Shown: positions 9,987 through 21,011 of the stretch, in pieces
Position numbering within the stretch: the stretch's first letter is position 1
Layout: each line of letters starts with the position of its first letter
Source of the DNA: Talaromyces rugulosus
Taxonomy: Eukaryota > Ascomycota > Eurotiomycetes > Eurotiales > Trichocomaceae
Direction of reading: 5' to 3'
DNA length: 64,000 nt
Assembly (NCBI RefSeq): GCF_013368755.1
Contig: NC_049563.1
Location: 5,022,001 to 5,086,000 of the forward strand
Translations under genes and position numbers: made by a program
Notes under the pieces: generated by a model
The model's input: the letters and a program-made list of their open reading frames with translations, nothing else
Database searches by the model: none
What the model was told of the DNA's origin: nothing

Positions 9987-12695
9987 CTAGAGATTCGGGA
10001 AATCCGGAATGACGGCGTCAAACAGGCTGGTAATATCGAAACCTGAAGGGATGTCGCCTCCCATTAGAGGCTGCAAATCCGTGGTGGGATAGAATAGCGG
10101 ATCAGTATAAGGAGCAGAAGCGTCATTAGCAAGTTCGTTATGCATAGGTATGTGATTATTAGGCTAATAGAACTGTTAGGTCTGTATCACAACTTAAAAG
10201 GTCCATTTGAAAAATAGGGTGTAGCTTACTAAATGTGTAGGAAGGTACGTCATCGGCTGGGTGTCATTGGGCATTCCCTCGTAAGTCTTTGTGGAAAGGT
10301 ATGGTGTATATCGAGTTATATCGTTTGGTATACGCTCGTCAGGATTGATATCTCGAACAAATTGGCGCGCGATATGAGCAAAGTCTGACAGTATCGAGCT
10401 TGGAAGGGAACCGCCGGTTGCATATTCTAGGCGACTAAAGTAGCCTCCAGCAACGTCCAGCAGAGCCAAGTTGGTGCTTGTTTCGGGGTGAGATGGGTTG
10501 TGGACAACAAAGTCGAACAGGATGAACAACGCCGAAAGAGGGATTACTCCGAGCATCCTAATGCAATTAGCCACGACCAGTCAACTTGCGATTTATAAGC
10601 CACAGGGGGTGAGTTACCAAATTGGGGTATAAGGTTCAGCATCGATATACCGAGTGTTTTCGATGATCTGCCGCGCAATGTGCATGAGCCTTTTTTTGGC
10701 ATCTTCCATGCGCTCCGATGTAGTGCCGGCGCCCACATGTAAAGTGAGTCTGCATAGGGCAATAACAACAGCATAGTAGAAGAACTGCGCTCGAAGTGAA
10801 ATCAAAAGTGACCAAGAAGTTTTGCAGTTGCCAGGCCGAAAAGCATCACCGGGTCGGAAATCATCAGGAAAAGAATTCCGCCACTGCTCGAGATCATCGT
10901 TTACATTGTCGATGGCGGCAAAATATTGCTCGGGGGTCTTCATGGTAGCAGTGACTGAAAATAGCATCTCATAAGCACGTGAGACCAGTCGACCGAACCG
11001 AGCAGACGATAAGAACCAGTCGACGCCTCCAGATACGGCCTCCGGAATATCTGGAATGGGACACCCGATATCAAAGTCACTTAACTCCTACAAGATATTA
11101 TCAGCGGCCGAAAAAAACAGGTGCTGCATGGCAAAAATCCTCATACCGAGCTGTTACCGGCGAAAAAACAAGTCGTTTTCTCTAGGGTGTATATAACCCA
11201 AAAGGTCCTGTGCCCAGCGTCGATACTTGTGGTGCGGTTGTACCCCAATGCCTGGGCCATTCTGGCCGCCTCGGAAATCAGGGTCTCTTCAATTTGTATG
11301 CAGGATAGATTTAGTGCGAATATAGTCTACTGCGTGGTCAGCTTCATCTTTCAAATGGTATTGATCTCCTGGGGTTACCATCGCCGTGATCGCCTGAAAG
11401 ATGTCAGCGGATTGTGATTAAGATAATGATATCTTCTGAATAGCTTTACCTGAAGATTCTCGAGGGCCTCTCGGGGGAGAAGGAGATCTGGGAATAGTCC
11501 CAGCGCGATCTGGTACAGCTTCCATGCCTTGCCTTTGCCGATCTCAAACGACCCACCTTCTGTGTACTGACAGCCGAGAGCGAGCACAGTGTGGTATAGA
11601 GCGGAAAAGGCAGGATTTTGGGCCAGATAGGCAGGCAAATCACGGTTGGAGGCCTTCTCCTCGAAGCTTTGGCGGTCCAGAAAGGGGTAGATGGGGTGGA
11701 CTTGGTCGAAGTACACTGTGGGCGCTGCGTTAGGAAGGCAACTCGATGGGTCATGTCACGGGACCGCACCTGCTATGTACGCCCCCGCGGCGTCTGGCGA
11801 CACTTCTTCCGGCGTCGTCGGGCTTTTGAACTTGATTGTGCCTCCTGGGGCCTTCCAGCCGCAGAGATCACCGTCCCGGTTCATCCTAGCGTTGATGACG
11901 GTCCCAATCGCCTCGATGAGGTCGCGGAGTTTGCTGTGCCCCAGCCGCTCAGACAGCGAGCGGATCCTGCTCTCGGAGAAGAAGGCGAGGCTAGAACTTG
12001 CAACTTGGCAACAGGTCAGCACCACTCAGTTTATTCAATTGACGAAAAAAAGAGATGGAGTGTGAGGCACCATAATGTTCTGCGGCCTACATGCAGTTGT
12101 TAATGACTGGTGGTTATCAGGCGCTAATGATCGTGCAAACTCACCTTAACGACCGAGGATTCGTTTCTCCAGCCACCAACTCCATCGATGTACCTCTTTT
12201 CTAGTAGATGGTCGATATACAATACCCGCGAATTCTCGCGTCGAGGCTCCCACCTCGGGTGAAAATTCCTTAAACTAGTATCATTTGGTGTTTGCGTGAG
12301 CGATATTTGCCCAGCAGTGTGGTCTATTCATCGAACCATCAGGAAACATGCTCTCTAAGAGAACTTTCGTAACAACTCACCGTGATCAGGTGAATCGTCA
12401 GACTCTAGGAGCCTTAGCTTCCTTTTTGTCTGGCTGAAATGACATTGTTGCCGCCGTTTCTATGTACAATTAGTGAAGCGGACAGCCATGGTGGTTGTGC
12501 TGCCTTACAAGACAATTGTTACAGGTCAATGATTCTGGTCTATCCCCTGCATAAAGACAAAGAAAAAAAAGTTAATCGTTGATTGGGCTACACAGGTCAT
12601 TCATTGTACATACGGATACATCGTACTTTGCGTGCCTTGCATTGGTCGCACGACTTTGAGATTCTCGGCCGCAGCACCGTTGCTGCTTCCGACAT
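9987..12695 (-). CDS. Zn2Cys6 transcription factor, twelve exons including two micro-exons
   Basis: Exons are 12695-12614, 12546-12509, 12459-12381, 12323-12145, 12086-12071, 12003-11770, 11724-11450, 11393-11379, 11326-11147, 11087-10618, 10557-10230 and 10163-9987. All phases agree and give 690 residues. The zinc cluster is spread over the first three exons: C16-x2-C19-x6-C26-x9-C36-x2-C39-x6-C46, with a longer than usual middle loop. The fungal-specific transcription factor domain follows (VYFDQVHPIYPFLDRQSF; then LNLSCIQIEETLISEAARMA; then ALGYNR). Two exons are only 16 and 15 nt long, yet both are needed to restore conserved protein text. It is probably nuclear. It sits tail-to-tail with the monooxygenase and is a candidate regulator of it. 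The specific orthologue was not recognised. Confidence 0.86.
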
Positions 12696-15224
12696 GTCGC
12701 CTGTGATTGGGCCTTAGAGACTCATTGGAATTCCGAGATGCGATTTCTCTCATACAGTGTATTGACCGAGAAGCGAAATTGATTAATCGAGCAATGCTAG
12801 TTTTAGCTTTTGGGCGAGGGATACGGCTGGCCAATGTGGTCATGTGACCTCGGACCTCGGATGTTGACGGATCTGACGAAATCCTTGCTGCCTGCGCTCA
12901 ACAAAAAAACGACGTCTTCTGCGTTGCTGGTCTAGATTCTATCGGCTCTTCTCCGCCGTGTTTCGCATCTCCTCTTGCCCTGTTGCGACTCGCAGGCACC
13001 TCCATTGAGCGTCCACTACCACCGGACTATTGGAAATGATTGACAGCGTGTCAAGCCAAGGGAATTCATGGTCTTATTGTAAGTGGCTGCTACTAATTTT
13101 CGTGATCAGGGGCCATATTTGACAGGAGGTCTACATTATTCTTATCGTTGCTGAATTTGCCATGCTCGTGGGCCCACTTATTAAGCTCCGGCCCTATTTG
13201 TGCCAAAATCCTAGATGGCCGGTCGTTGGTCAATCTAGTTGTCAATCCCTTTGATAATGGGTTTTTGCCAATCAACCTGGATAGCAGTGGTAGACGTCAA
13301 CCCGGGGGAGTTGGCGAGTATCTTACGATAAAAACTTTTCCCGACGATATCACGCAAAATATACAGTAGTACTCCAAAGAATTGAATCGATTGATCGTAC
13401 TTGACCACGCTTCTGTATTGTTCTTACAATCCCACACACCCTATTACTAGACTTGAGGTCTCAACTGACCAACTATTACATGTAGTAACTAGTTGATATT
13501 TCAAGCTTGGAAAATATTTTATAATGGAAATTACGCGATAACAGTTTGTTGAGATCCCTTGTCCACATCAAGATGCTCAATATTTCATTGTTGCGTTGTC
13601 GGCGTTAAACTGTCTTCAGTCTAAATAGTATTTCTTGTATGAATATAGAGGTGATTCCTGATAGTAGGGCTAAAAGAAGGTACAAAGCTCACACATAATA
13701 CTCAAAACATAGTGCAATTTTTCGTAATCAAAGCTAACCAACATTTGAACATCTGATGTCTGGAATTTCCCCCAATGTTAGAGTACATATGCAATCAAAA
13801 TTGAACTCATTCCTCTACTTCAATATTTATCTGGTCTACATATGTAAGAGCCTTTACATTGAACATCCATTTTATAAAACCATCTATGACATGTCGAATG
13901 GCAGTCTTCGGGTATGGGCCGTGCTATACTAAGCATCATCTCTTCTGACTCAAAAAATGGTGTCGACTAATCCTTCTCTTTTTCATGAGTCACTAATAGA
14001 ACGTGTCAAATACCAAACTTTGCAGTCACACGAAGAACTGATTTGAATGTATTTATTGAATTATGAATTCTTGTCTTATGACTCTATCTAGATATTCTCA
14101 TTACTAAATCTATTATATTCAAGCAGGAGAGCACTACATGTACATAGATTTATAATTCAATGACTCTCACATATTTTGACGAAATCACAACCTTCGCTAG
14201 TTCTACACGTAGGAAACATTTGCAACAATTTGACTGGTGCATTTAGTATAAGGTCTCGTGATTTTCTCTCCTGTCTTTTCTACATTCGATCATCCTCAAT
14301 ACGGAAATGTCTGACAAGAACAACCAGTCCTCGGAACTAGGGCTGGGAGTACCTCATAGACTTCGGCATGAGACGCGCAGAATTGACAGGGAAACTCAAA
14401 CCACACTCATGGAATCCGACAATGGTTTGTTTCCCTCTGGCTACACCGTCAGACCCGGTCAACTCCCGCTCAGGTCACAGGCCAAACTCATACCGCAGTG
14501 AACTCATAATACGACCTATACAGCAAGAGAGTGATGACTTATATTTACAGGCTATCAGTAGCCAGGTGGGTGATATCACAGCTGACTAGGAACGTCAACT
14601 ATTAGAGAAGCGAAGTACCAAGTGAAGGTACTGGCAATGTAAAACATGACTCCACTGTGGATTTTTGATAAGGGTACGACTAAGCTAGATAATGAAATTT
14701 GCATCAAGGTTGATGGCTTATAGATCAATTGATATGGGTTATTATACTCAACATAGCACACAATATCCGCATGAACGATGATATACAGCAAACTCTCGAA
14801 AAAATAGAATAAAACTTGAAAAGTAATACATTTGGCATAGAAGCGCTTTCTTTCTTTCTGTATTTCATTTGTGTTGCTTTCAAAAGGTAAATCTATTGCA
14901 TCTACGACTATGAATTCGTTGTTGATATGATTCTTTGTTGGTATATCTGCTGTTTTAGCATCAATTAATATCGGGTATTCCCATGTATTGACAAGAGAAG
15001 GTTCGTTGTACCGATCTGAGTCACCCAAAGTAATGACTCCTTTTCATCCACAACCCTGTCAAAGGCTTATATTACCGGTAATTTCTGTTGAGTCATTCAA
15101 TATGACTTGTTCATAATTCCATGGGTATATAAATGTTTCCTTTTCCTGCTCAGTATTCTTGTATTTTACAGTCTTACACTTTCTCCTCGAATACCTCAAA
15201 ATCATCCTCTGATTGTCTTGAATC
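12696..15224. other. AT-rich gene-poor stretch
   Basis: The first 300 bases hold the promoter of the leftward regulator, with a repeated CTCGGA motif near 12849-12860. The rest is AT-rich. The minus-strand open frame at 14576-15028 (150 codons) has no ATG near its start and begins after an in-frame stop, so it is not called. Several other short frames show no recognisable domain. The composition is compatible with decayed transposon or pseudogene sequence, but no element ends were found. Confidence 0.4.
14307..14501 (+). CDS. possible short orphan protein
   Basis: A 64-codon frame starts at an ATG with a pyrimidine-rich leader (TTTTCTACATTCGATCATCC) like those of the neighbouring orphan genes. 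It encodes MSDKNNQSSELGLG and continues with a hydrophilic, Arg-rich sequence. No domain, signal peptide or membrane segment is visible. An overlapping frame continues to 14589, so a frameshifted or spliced longer form is possible. Weak call. Confidence 0.2.
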   Translation: MSDKNNQSSELGLGVPHRLRHETRRIDRETQTTLMESDNGLFPSGYTVRPGQLPLRSQAKLIPQ

Positions 15225-15911
15225 ATGTCGGGCTACAATGAAGACAAGGAATACATCGAGGGCTTGCTCCTTTCGATGAATTATGATAACGCGGATTTCC
15301 ATAGAGCCAACATCTCGAGTGGAAGTATCACTCTATCTGGAAACCGTTTTGATGATATAACCGAACTTCTGCGGTTGGAACGCACTCCAGCTCAAAACTT
15401 TTCACAAGAACCCGTGATTCCACCGTCTGGCAATTTTCAAGGCTACGAGATGGGTGAATCTACCGCGTCCTGGGCTACTCCCAGTCATACTGGTCATTGG
15501 TCCCGAGAGGAAAACCGAATAGAAGTCAACGAGGACGTAGAGCTCAGTCCGTTTGAAGGAGAAGTCATCCGAGCCGCCCGACAAATCGCGCATCATCGTG
15601 ATAATCGCTTGTTCGGTAAACCTCGCAGGACGGATGAGCACATGGTCATTTTTGATGAGTTTGAACTAAGCATTGTCGACTTCTTTCAAGGCGAAGATGA
15701 GGAATCCGCGTATGATGAGGGATCTGGAGGCATGACAATAGATAACAGGTACAACCTTTTGAGAGTTGTGCGTCATTCTATGCGCTATAGGTACTACGAG
15801 GCGTCGTGCGAAAACCCTAGACAGGCGGTTACGAGGGGACAAGAACTTCTTATCAACAAGATTCGTCGGATTAGAGAGAGGAAAGGGGGAGATGGTGATA
15901 TCCCACAATGA
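15225..15911 (+). CDS. orphan hydrophilic protein
   Basis: An uninterrupted 228-residue frame begins with MSGYNEDKEYIEGLLLSM directly after a pyrimidine-rich leader (TTTCTCCTCG then AATCATG). It is acidic in the first two thirds and basic at the C-terminus (INKIRRIRERKGG). No signal peptide, membrane segment or known domain is recognised, and its overall style is that of an intrinsically disordered orphan. It lies in an AT-rich gene-poor stretch beside another orphan gene at 17 kb. The long frame and clear ATG support it being real, but a function cannot be assigned. Confidence 0.55.
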   Translation: MSGYNEDKEYIEGLLLSMNYDNADFHRANISSGSITLSGNRFDDITELLRLERTPAQNFSQEPVIPPSGNFQGYEMGESTASWATPSHTGHWSREENRIEVNEDVELSPFEGEVIRAARQIAHHRDNRLFGKPRRTDEHMVIFDEFELSIVDFFQGEDEESAYDEGSGGMTIDNRYNLLRVVRHSMRYRYYEASCENPRQAVTRGQELLINKIRRIRERKGGDGDIPQ

Positions 15912-17000
15912 TGGATTCCTTCGTATATCCCGTAACACAAGGAACGTTATTTAATGCTTTATTGCCTTAAATTAAGGCTAATGAAGCGAATACTGCTGAT
16001 TTTCGGGCTTCATCGAGGTGTGTCTAATTGGTTGGCTGATAGTACTGCCCAGTCCCAGTTAGTAGTCACACGTTGATCGAACAGTTTTGTGTTTCCTTGA
16101 TCTAATATAGAATGCTAATACCAACCTATGAAATTATCATTACACCTTCAGTTTGGACTTGTATATATGGGTTTATATGTAAAGGCTTCCTAGAATAGAA
16201 AGTAGCCTGGGCTCATGGGCGGCTAATAATAACTTGACTATTTCATTCTCCCCTCTTCGTAATCACATTCTTAGTATTTAATGTTAGGGTACTCATTAAG
16301 CATCCTACAAGATGGCGTATAGCTTAGAGAGGTAATATTCTTGACCACGTGGACTTTCTTTTGATACAAAAGAAATTGTACACAGGAGGCCCAGACGTGA
16401 CATGGATTGAAATCCACCGTTGTTGATCTTTTGCAACACTGTGTTCCCGGCGAAAAAACGGAAAAGGGAGGATAATCCAACCCATCATTGTTACGTTTAA
16501 CCGAATACAAACTTTGTGCCTTTGGCCTATTCTTTTAGGCACACTCTTTCTTTTCTCTTTCTTTAGTACGAAGTTTTCTTGAAACCTGATATCTTTGTTT
16601 AACATTCAATGTAGAAACAGTAATATGAATCCAGTCTTTGATTTATTCTTAACGCTCTTAAGGGAACAAAGACCTCATTACATGATGAGATTTCACGAAT
16701 CATTGTTTGATAGATGACTCTATCTTTTATGGATTTTGAGAAATGAAAAATTAACTATATCTGACACATGCAACGTAGATTCAAAGGGAAAAATTAGGCC
16801 CAAGGAAATGCATTTAAATGGCTTTGGCTCGCTGCCTGCAATTCAATAGCGGAATTCACGCTTTTGACTTACTGCCTCGCTGGAGGCGATTCACTGGAAG
16901 CAAGTTACACGAGATCACACACAACCTCAACACCAACACAACACATACCCATACATCTCAGTTCCTATTCTGTGACTAGATATTTGGGAGTTCAAAAAAA
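15912..17000. other. intergenic stretch between orphan genes
   Basis: AT-rich sequence holding only short overlapping frames (for example on the minus strand at 16271-16605) without recognisable domains. The last 130 bases, rich in CAACAC and C/A runs, look like the 5' leader of the next gene. Confidence 0.4.
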
Positions 17001-18137
17001 ATGACATCCTATCCCTATTTCGGAAGCCATAGAGGCGGTTCGGGCTACAGTGGTGGTCATCGATCTACCTCTGGGGGCTCCTCTCGACATACAATTCGAG
17101 TCTATGAGGGCAATGACGAATGTACTCCTAGTTACTCTAAAATGAGATCCCGGGACCGCCGACGATCTACCAGTGGGGAGGATAAATATTACACTAGTTC
17201 TTCGGCTAATAGAAGTAGCCATAGTACCGCAAGCTATCGTGAAAGCTTACCAAGTTATGGTAGCTCAAGCCGTCGCGATGATTACCGGGCATATGATGTG
17301 TCTTCACTGCGTGAAGCCTTGCCGAGTTATGGTACCACAAGCTATCGCGATGATTACAAGAAACATGACAGGTCTTCTTCGCGCCGTGAAAGCTTACCTA
17401 CCTCAGGTCGGACTCAACATTATTTCTACGATAAGTATGGCGAAGCCAAACCACGCCAGTCCAAATATCGTGATGAGGTCAACGATTCTCCCACAACGTC
17501 CAAATCTCGTCATTCTAAGTATGAGTTTTACGATGAGGTAGATGATTACCCCAAGTCATCCAAATCACGTCAATCTAAATATCACGATGAGGTTGACGAT
17601 TATCCCATAAAGTCCAAATCTCGCCATTCGAAGTATGAGTATTACAATGAGGTAGATGATTACCCCACAACGTCCAAATCGCATCGATCCAAGAATGATT
17701 ATTATGATGAGGTAGATGGTTACCCCAAGTCATCCAAATCACGTCAAGCTAAATATTACGATGAGGTCGATGACTACCCCTCAGCAAGAAGTACAAGAAG
17801 CCGACGTGCAAGTCCATCTTGGCGTGAAGAAGTTTCTGCCCATGATTATATCAAAGAACTAGTCAAAGTAGCACCTAGCACAAGCAGTACAAGCGACCGA
17901 CTTGGAAATCCGTCTTGGTGTGAGGAAGTTTCTGCCGTCATTTCGAATGATTATGACAAAGTACTAGTCAATGTAACTTCCAGCGACAGCAGGACGACAC
18001 CTCAATCCGAATTCTTGCAACGAACATTTGACTGTGAAGATGCTGAAGGAAGAGTCGAAGCGTTCATGCAACGAAATGAGAATAACGAGCCCGATGTTGT
18101 CAGCGGCACTTTTTCGTTTAAACGGAAACAGAGGTGA
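17001..18137 (+). CDS. orphan protein made of three consecutive tandem-repeat arrays
   Basis: An intronless 378-residue frame starting MTSYPYFGSHRGG. It is very hydrophilic and rich in Ser, Arg, Tyr and Asp. Three different repeat families follow one another. Array A (about residues 79-141) has three copies built around RESLPSYG and RRDDY. Array B (about 151-263) has six copies of 17-20 residues with the core SKYxxYDEVDDYP and alternating linkers SRHSKY and SRQSKY. Array C (about 271-325) has two copies of PSWxEEVSA and DYxKxLV. No signal peptide or membrane segment is visible. The periodic charge pattern suggests a disordered scaffold or assembly protein; this is inference. No family was recognised. 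Confidence 0.65.
   Translation: MTSYPYFGSHRGGSGYSGGHRSTSGGSSRHTIRVYEGNDECTPSYSKMRSRDRRRSTSGEDKYYTSSSANRSSHSTASYRESLPSYGSSSRRDDYRAYDVSSLREALPSYGTTSYRDDYKKHDRSSSRRESLPTSGRTQHYFYDKYGEAKPRQSKYRDEVNDSPTTSKSRHSKYEFYDEVDDYPKSSKSRQSKYHDEVDDYPIKSKSRHSKYEYYNEVDDYPTTSKSHRSKNDYYDEVDGYPKSSKSRQAKYYDEVDDYPSARSTRSRRASPSWREEVSAHDYIKELVKVAPSTSSTSDRLGNPSWCEEVSAVISNDYDKVLVNVTSSDSRTTPQSEFLQRTFDCEDAEGRVEAFMQRNENNEPDVVSGTFSFKRKQR
17451..17789 (+). repeat. coding tandem repeat, six units of about 51-60 bp
   Basis: This DNA encodes the DEVDDYP array of the orphan protein. Units alternate between a shorter form (after SRQ) and a longer form (after SRH), so the higher-order period is about 114 bp. This implies expansion by duplication of a two-unit block. 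The reading frame is kept throughout and no non-coding spacers are present. Confidence 0.8.
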
Positions 18138-18582
18138 ACGGATAAATACGTTACTCTGAAAAGTCCTATTCGGGTCTTTTGATACCATAGATCCCTCAAT
18201 GTTTAGGCGTGCAAAGTGGAGAATGTATTTAGATTTAGACTAGAGTTTGACCGGAGTTATTAGTGGTGTTTGTATTAAAATTATATCTACATCAAGAGTC
18301 TTTAAATGTTGTGTCATGAAGAAATGCCCGCCCTAGTAGTAATAATTGTTATTTGAAAAGTAATTACATGTGCTTGCTATATCTAGACTCGGGGGTTTCC
18401 CCGGGGAGCTCCCAGCCGTCCGATGTGGGACGCTGTCTTCCCCGCATTCTCCTCTCCTCGGGGTAAACAATTTCCCATGGGGAAAGGCCGAGTGATGGTG
18501 TAAAAACAACATATGTCGGCCATGATGCCTCCCCATTTGGCTTCTTTTCAAAAATCACCGAGAGAATTATGAATTACCCAAG
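18138..18582. other. intergenic, promoter side of MFS pump
   Basis: Contains the 3' flank of the repeat-protein gene and the 5' flank of the MFS gene. A short GC-rich patch with GGGGTTTCCCCGGGGAGCTC lies at 18391-18410. No gene or repeat recognised. Confidence 0.35.
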
Positions 18583-20690
18583 ATGAATGACCCAACAAAT
18601 ATTGATCTGAAAAGCTCGAACGATTCGCCGCATTCTTTTCAGCATGTCGAAGAGACTCCACCGATTGCGACTCAAGGTTCAAATACTGACAATGAAAACC
18701 CTCAAGAGACGAATAGCGATCAAATCGAGGATAAAGTTAAACTTAGCTGGCGGTCGTGGATCGTCGTGTTTGTGACTTGCTTCGCCATCGTGGATCAGGT
18801 CTTTGTCGTCACAGCTGCTGGGTCCGTTGTTGCATTTATTGTACGGGATTTAGGGAAGAATGAGCCAGATGCGCCTGGGCTGGCTGGCTGGATTATTCGT
18901 ATGTACTAGTTCTTCCCGAATCGGTCATAACACCTGTAGAGGTACTGAATCCGGGTTTAGAAGGTCCATTGTTAATGCAGTCTGTCCTCTCGCCAATCGT
19001 CGGACGACTCAGCGATGTTATCGATAGAAAGTACCTGGCTTCCATACCGCCACTTATTGCGTTCATCGGCGCTGTTGTCTCGGCAAAGGCAACCTCAATA
19101 GCTATGTTGATCGGTGGCGGTATCTTAATTGGAACGACACTAGCCACGATATCTATTGTGCAGGCAATTCCAAGCGAGATTTTGCCGTTGAAACACAGAG
19201 CACTGGCAAACGGATTTGCATATATGGGCGGTGCTGTGGGTGGAATGTTTGTTTCCATTCTTTATATATACCCTGATGGAAACGTCTTAAATTGCTGATT
19301 CATGTATCTGTTATACAGAGCAGGTGGTCTCGTTGCAGGAGCTGTTACAAAGATTTCTGCTAGTGGATGGAGAGATATTTTCTGGATTCAAGCGGGCTTA
19401 CATATTGTGACCTCTGCCGGATTATTAATTTTCTACCATCCACCGCCGCAGAGGGAGTACTCGAGAATGACCTTGAAGGAACACATATGGGCATGTGACC
19501 CAATTGGATCACTCTTGTTTATTGCCAGCGTAACGAGCTTATTGCTGTCTTTGAACTGGGCTGCTGGGCTATATCCGTGGTCAAATGTACATGTTGCGGC
19601 ACCACTAGCCATCGGACTTGCCCTGTTTCTAATCTTCTGTCTTTATGGTAAGTGCTATTCGATCATACAGAGATTCAAACGATAGCTGAAAGCTAAATTC
19701 ATTGCACAGAGTGGAAAGGGCGAAACGATGGTCTTGTGTCACACATATTTTTCAAGGGATCGCCAAATTTTGCCCTATCAGTATTCGCCTTTGCCGTCGA
19801 AGGCTGGCTATTCTACAGTGCAGTCAATAGTGTCATTCCGCAGATGATCTTGAATCTTGGGTTTGAGAGCGATTCCTTGAATATCGCGGTCAGAGGACTT
19901 GCCTCGAGTGCAACCGCCGCTGTTGCGTCCATGGTCATTACGTATGTATACATGCAGTGTTTGGGTTGCAAGAAGAATTATTTGCTAATTTTGCTCATGT
20001 CTAGATGGTACTCTACAAAAACAAAGGATTTAAAATGGCCGTTGATTGTCTCCTTCATTTTTTTCCTAGTTGGGTAGGTGGTGCTATTTCCGAGGTGAAG
20101 ATGGTAACCCGGATTGCTAAGACAAAAACAGATCAATCACATACGCGACAATAAAACCGTCCATGAACAAGCCGCAAATAGTATTCAGTGTTCTGATTGG
20201 AATTGGACTTTCTGGACCTCTTACGCTATTAGTCGCCCTCGTCCAATTTACAGCACCACACAGCCACTTGTCCACAGCCACAGGGCTCGCATTTTCCGCC
20301 CGCGCAATTGGAGGTGCTTTCGGATCCGCCGTTCTCGATGCCATCATAAACGGGGTTTTGAATGGTTCATATGCCACAAAAGTCAGCAACGCCGCTATCC
20401 AAAAGGGCTTATCGGCGTCGTCTGTGTCCGCTCTTCTAGCAGCCATGTCGGCAGGGACATCACTAACAGATGTACCGGGAGTGAATGCGTCGATTGCCAA
20501 TAGTGCAGAGCAAGCAAGTCACGATGCATACGCGCATGCGTATCATCTTGCATGGGCTAGTATTGTGCCATTTGTGGTGTTGGGGATTGTGTCGGTTGCG
20601 TGTTTGAAGGGAGTCAAACATTTGATGACAGATAAAATCGAAGCAACAGTTGAGCATGCTACAAAGGCCGAGTATGATGAAAAGATATAG
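18583..20690 (+). CDS. MFS transporter, TRI12/DHA2-like, about 14 membrane spans
   Basis: Exons 18583-18898, 18961-19239, 19321-19647, 19710-19941, 20005-20073 and 20132-20690 are phase-consistent and give 593 residues. A cytosolic N-terminus of about 55 residues precedes the first span (WIVVFVTCFAIVDQVFVV). The MFS loop 2-3 signature appears as GRLSDVIDRKYL, and WRDIFWIQAGLHIV followed by FYHPPPQRE matches the fungal TRI12 / siderophore-transporter branch of the family. It probably exports a metabolite or siderophore by proton antiport at the plasma membrane. It is convergent with the regulator at 21-23.9 kb. The exact substrate is unknown; there is no trichothecene synthase nearby. Confidence 0.85.
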
Positions 20691-21011
20691 GGTATACATA
20701 GTTGACAGATGCGGTACTGTGCCGAGCTCGATATGCAGTATTTAATCATCTATATATTGATACTGAGGTTCGCTATTATTCCAATTGCAACAAATACATA
20801 TGTAATTGACATTGCTCATGCTTGAACACTAATAGATGCATTGACTTTAGGTCATGTGGTTGGTTCATAACTTCATAACTTTGTATTGATCAGTCTACCT
20901 TTCTCGCTAAAACAAGCTGTGTCAAAAACTCAAAAAATGATCATGAACGCTCAGAAGACAAAGTCATGACAAAAAAAAATATATATATATATACACTAAT
21001 AATAATATGGC
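20691..21011. other. convergent 3' flanks with short (AT)n run
   Basis: Between the tail-to-tail MFS and regulator genes. It contains an A9 tract followed by an (AT)n microsatellite at about 20971-20993. Nothing else seen. Confidence 0.5.

Noticed and set aside
14576..15028. 150-codon minus-strand frame with hydrophobic segments
   Set aside because: No ATG near the start, an in-frame stop just upstream, no good upstream exon found, and AT-rich composition that gives hydrophobic translations by chance.
17451..17789. CRISPR-like regular repeats
   Set aside because: The repeats are protein-coding, in frame, without unique spacers, in a eukaryotic genome.
18583..20690. Trichothecene cluster membership of the TRI12-like pump
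   Set aside because: No trichodiene synthase or other TRI genes are present; TRI12 similarity is a broad MFS family trait.
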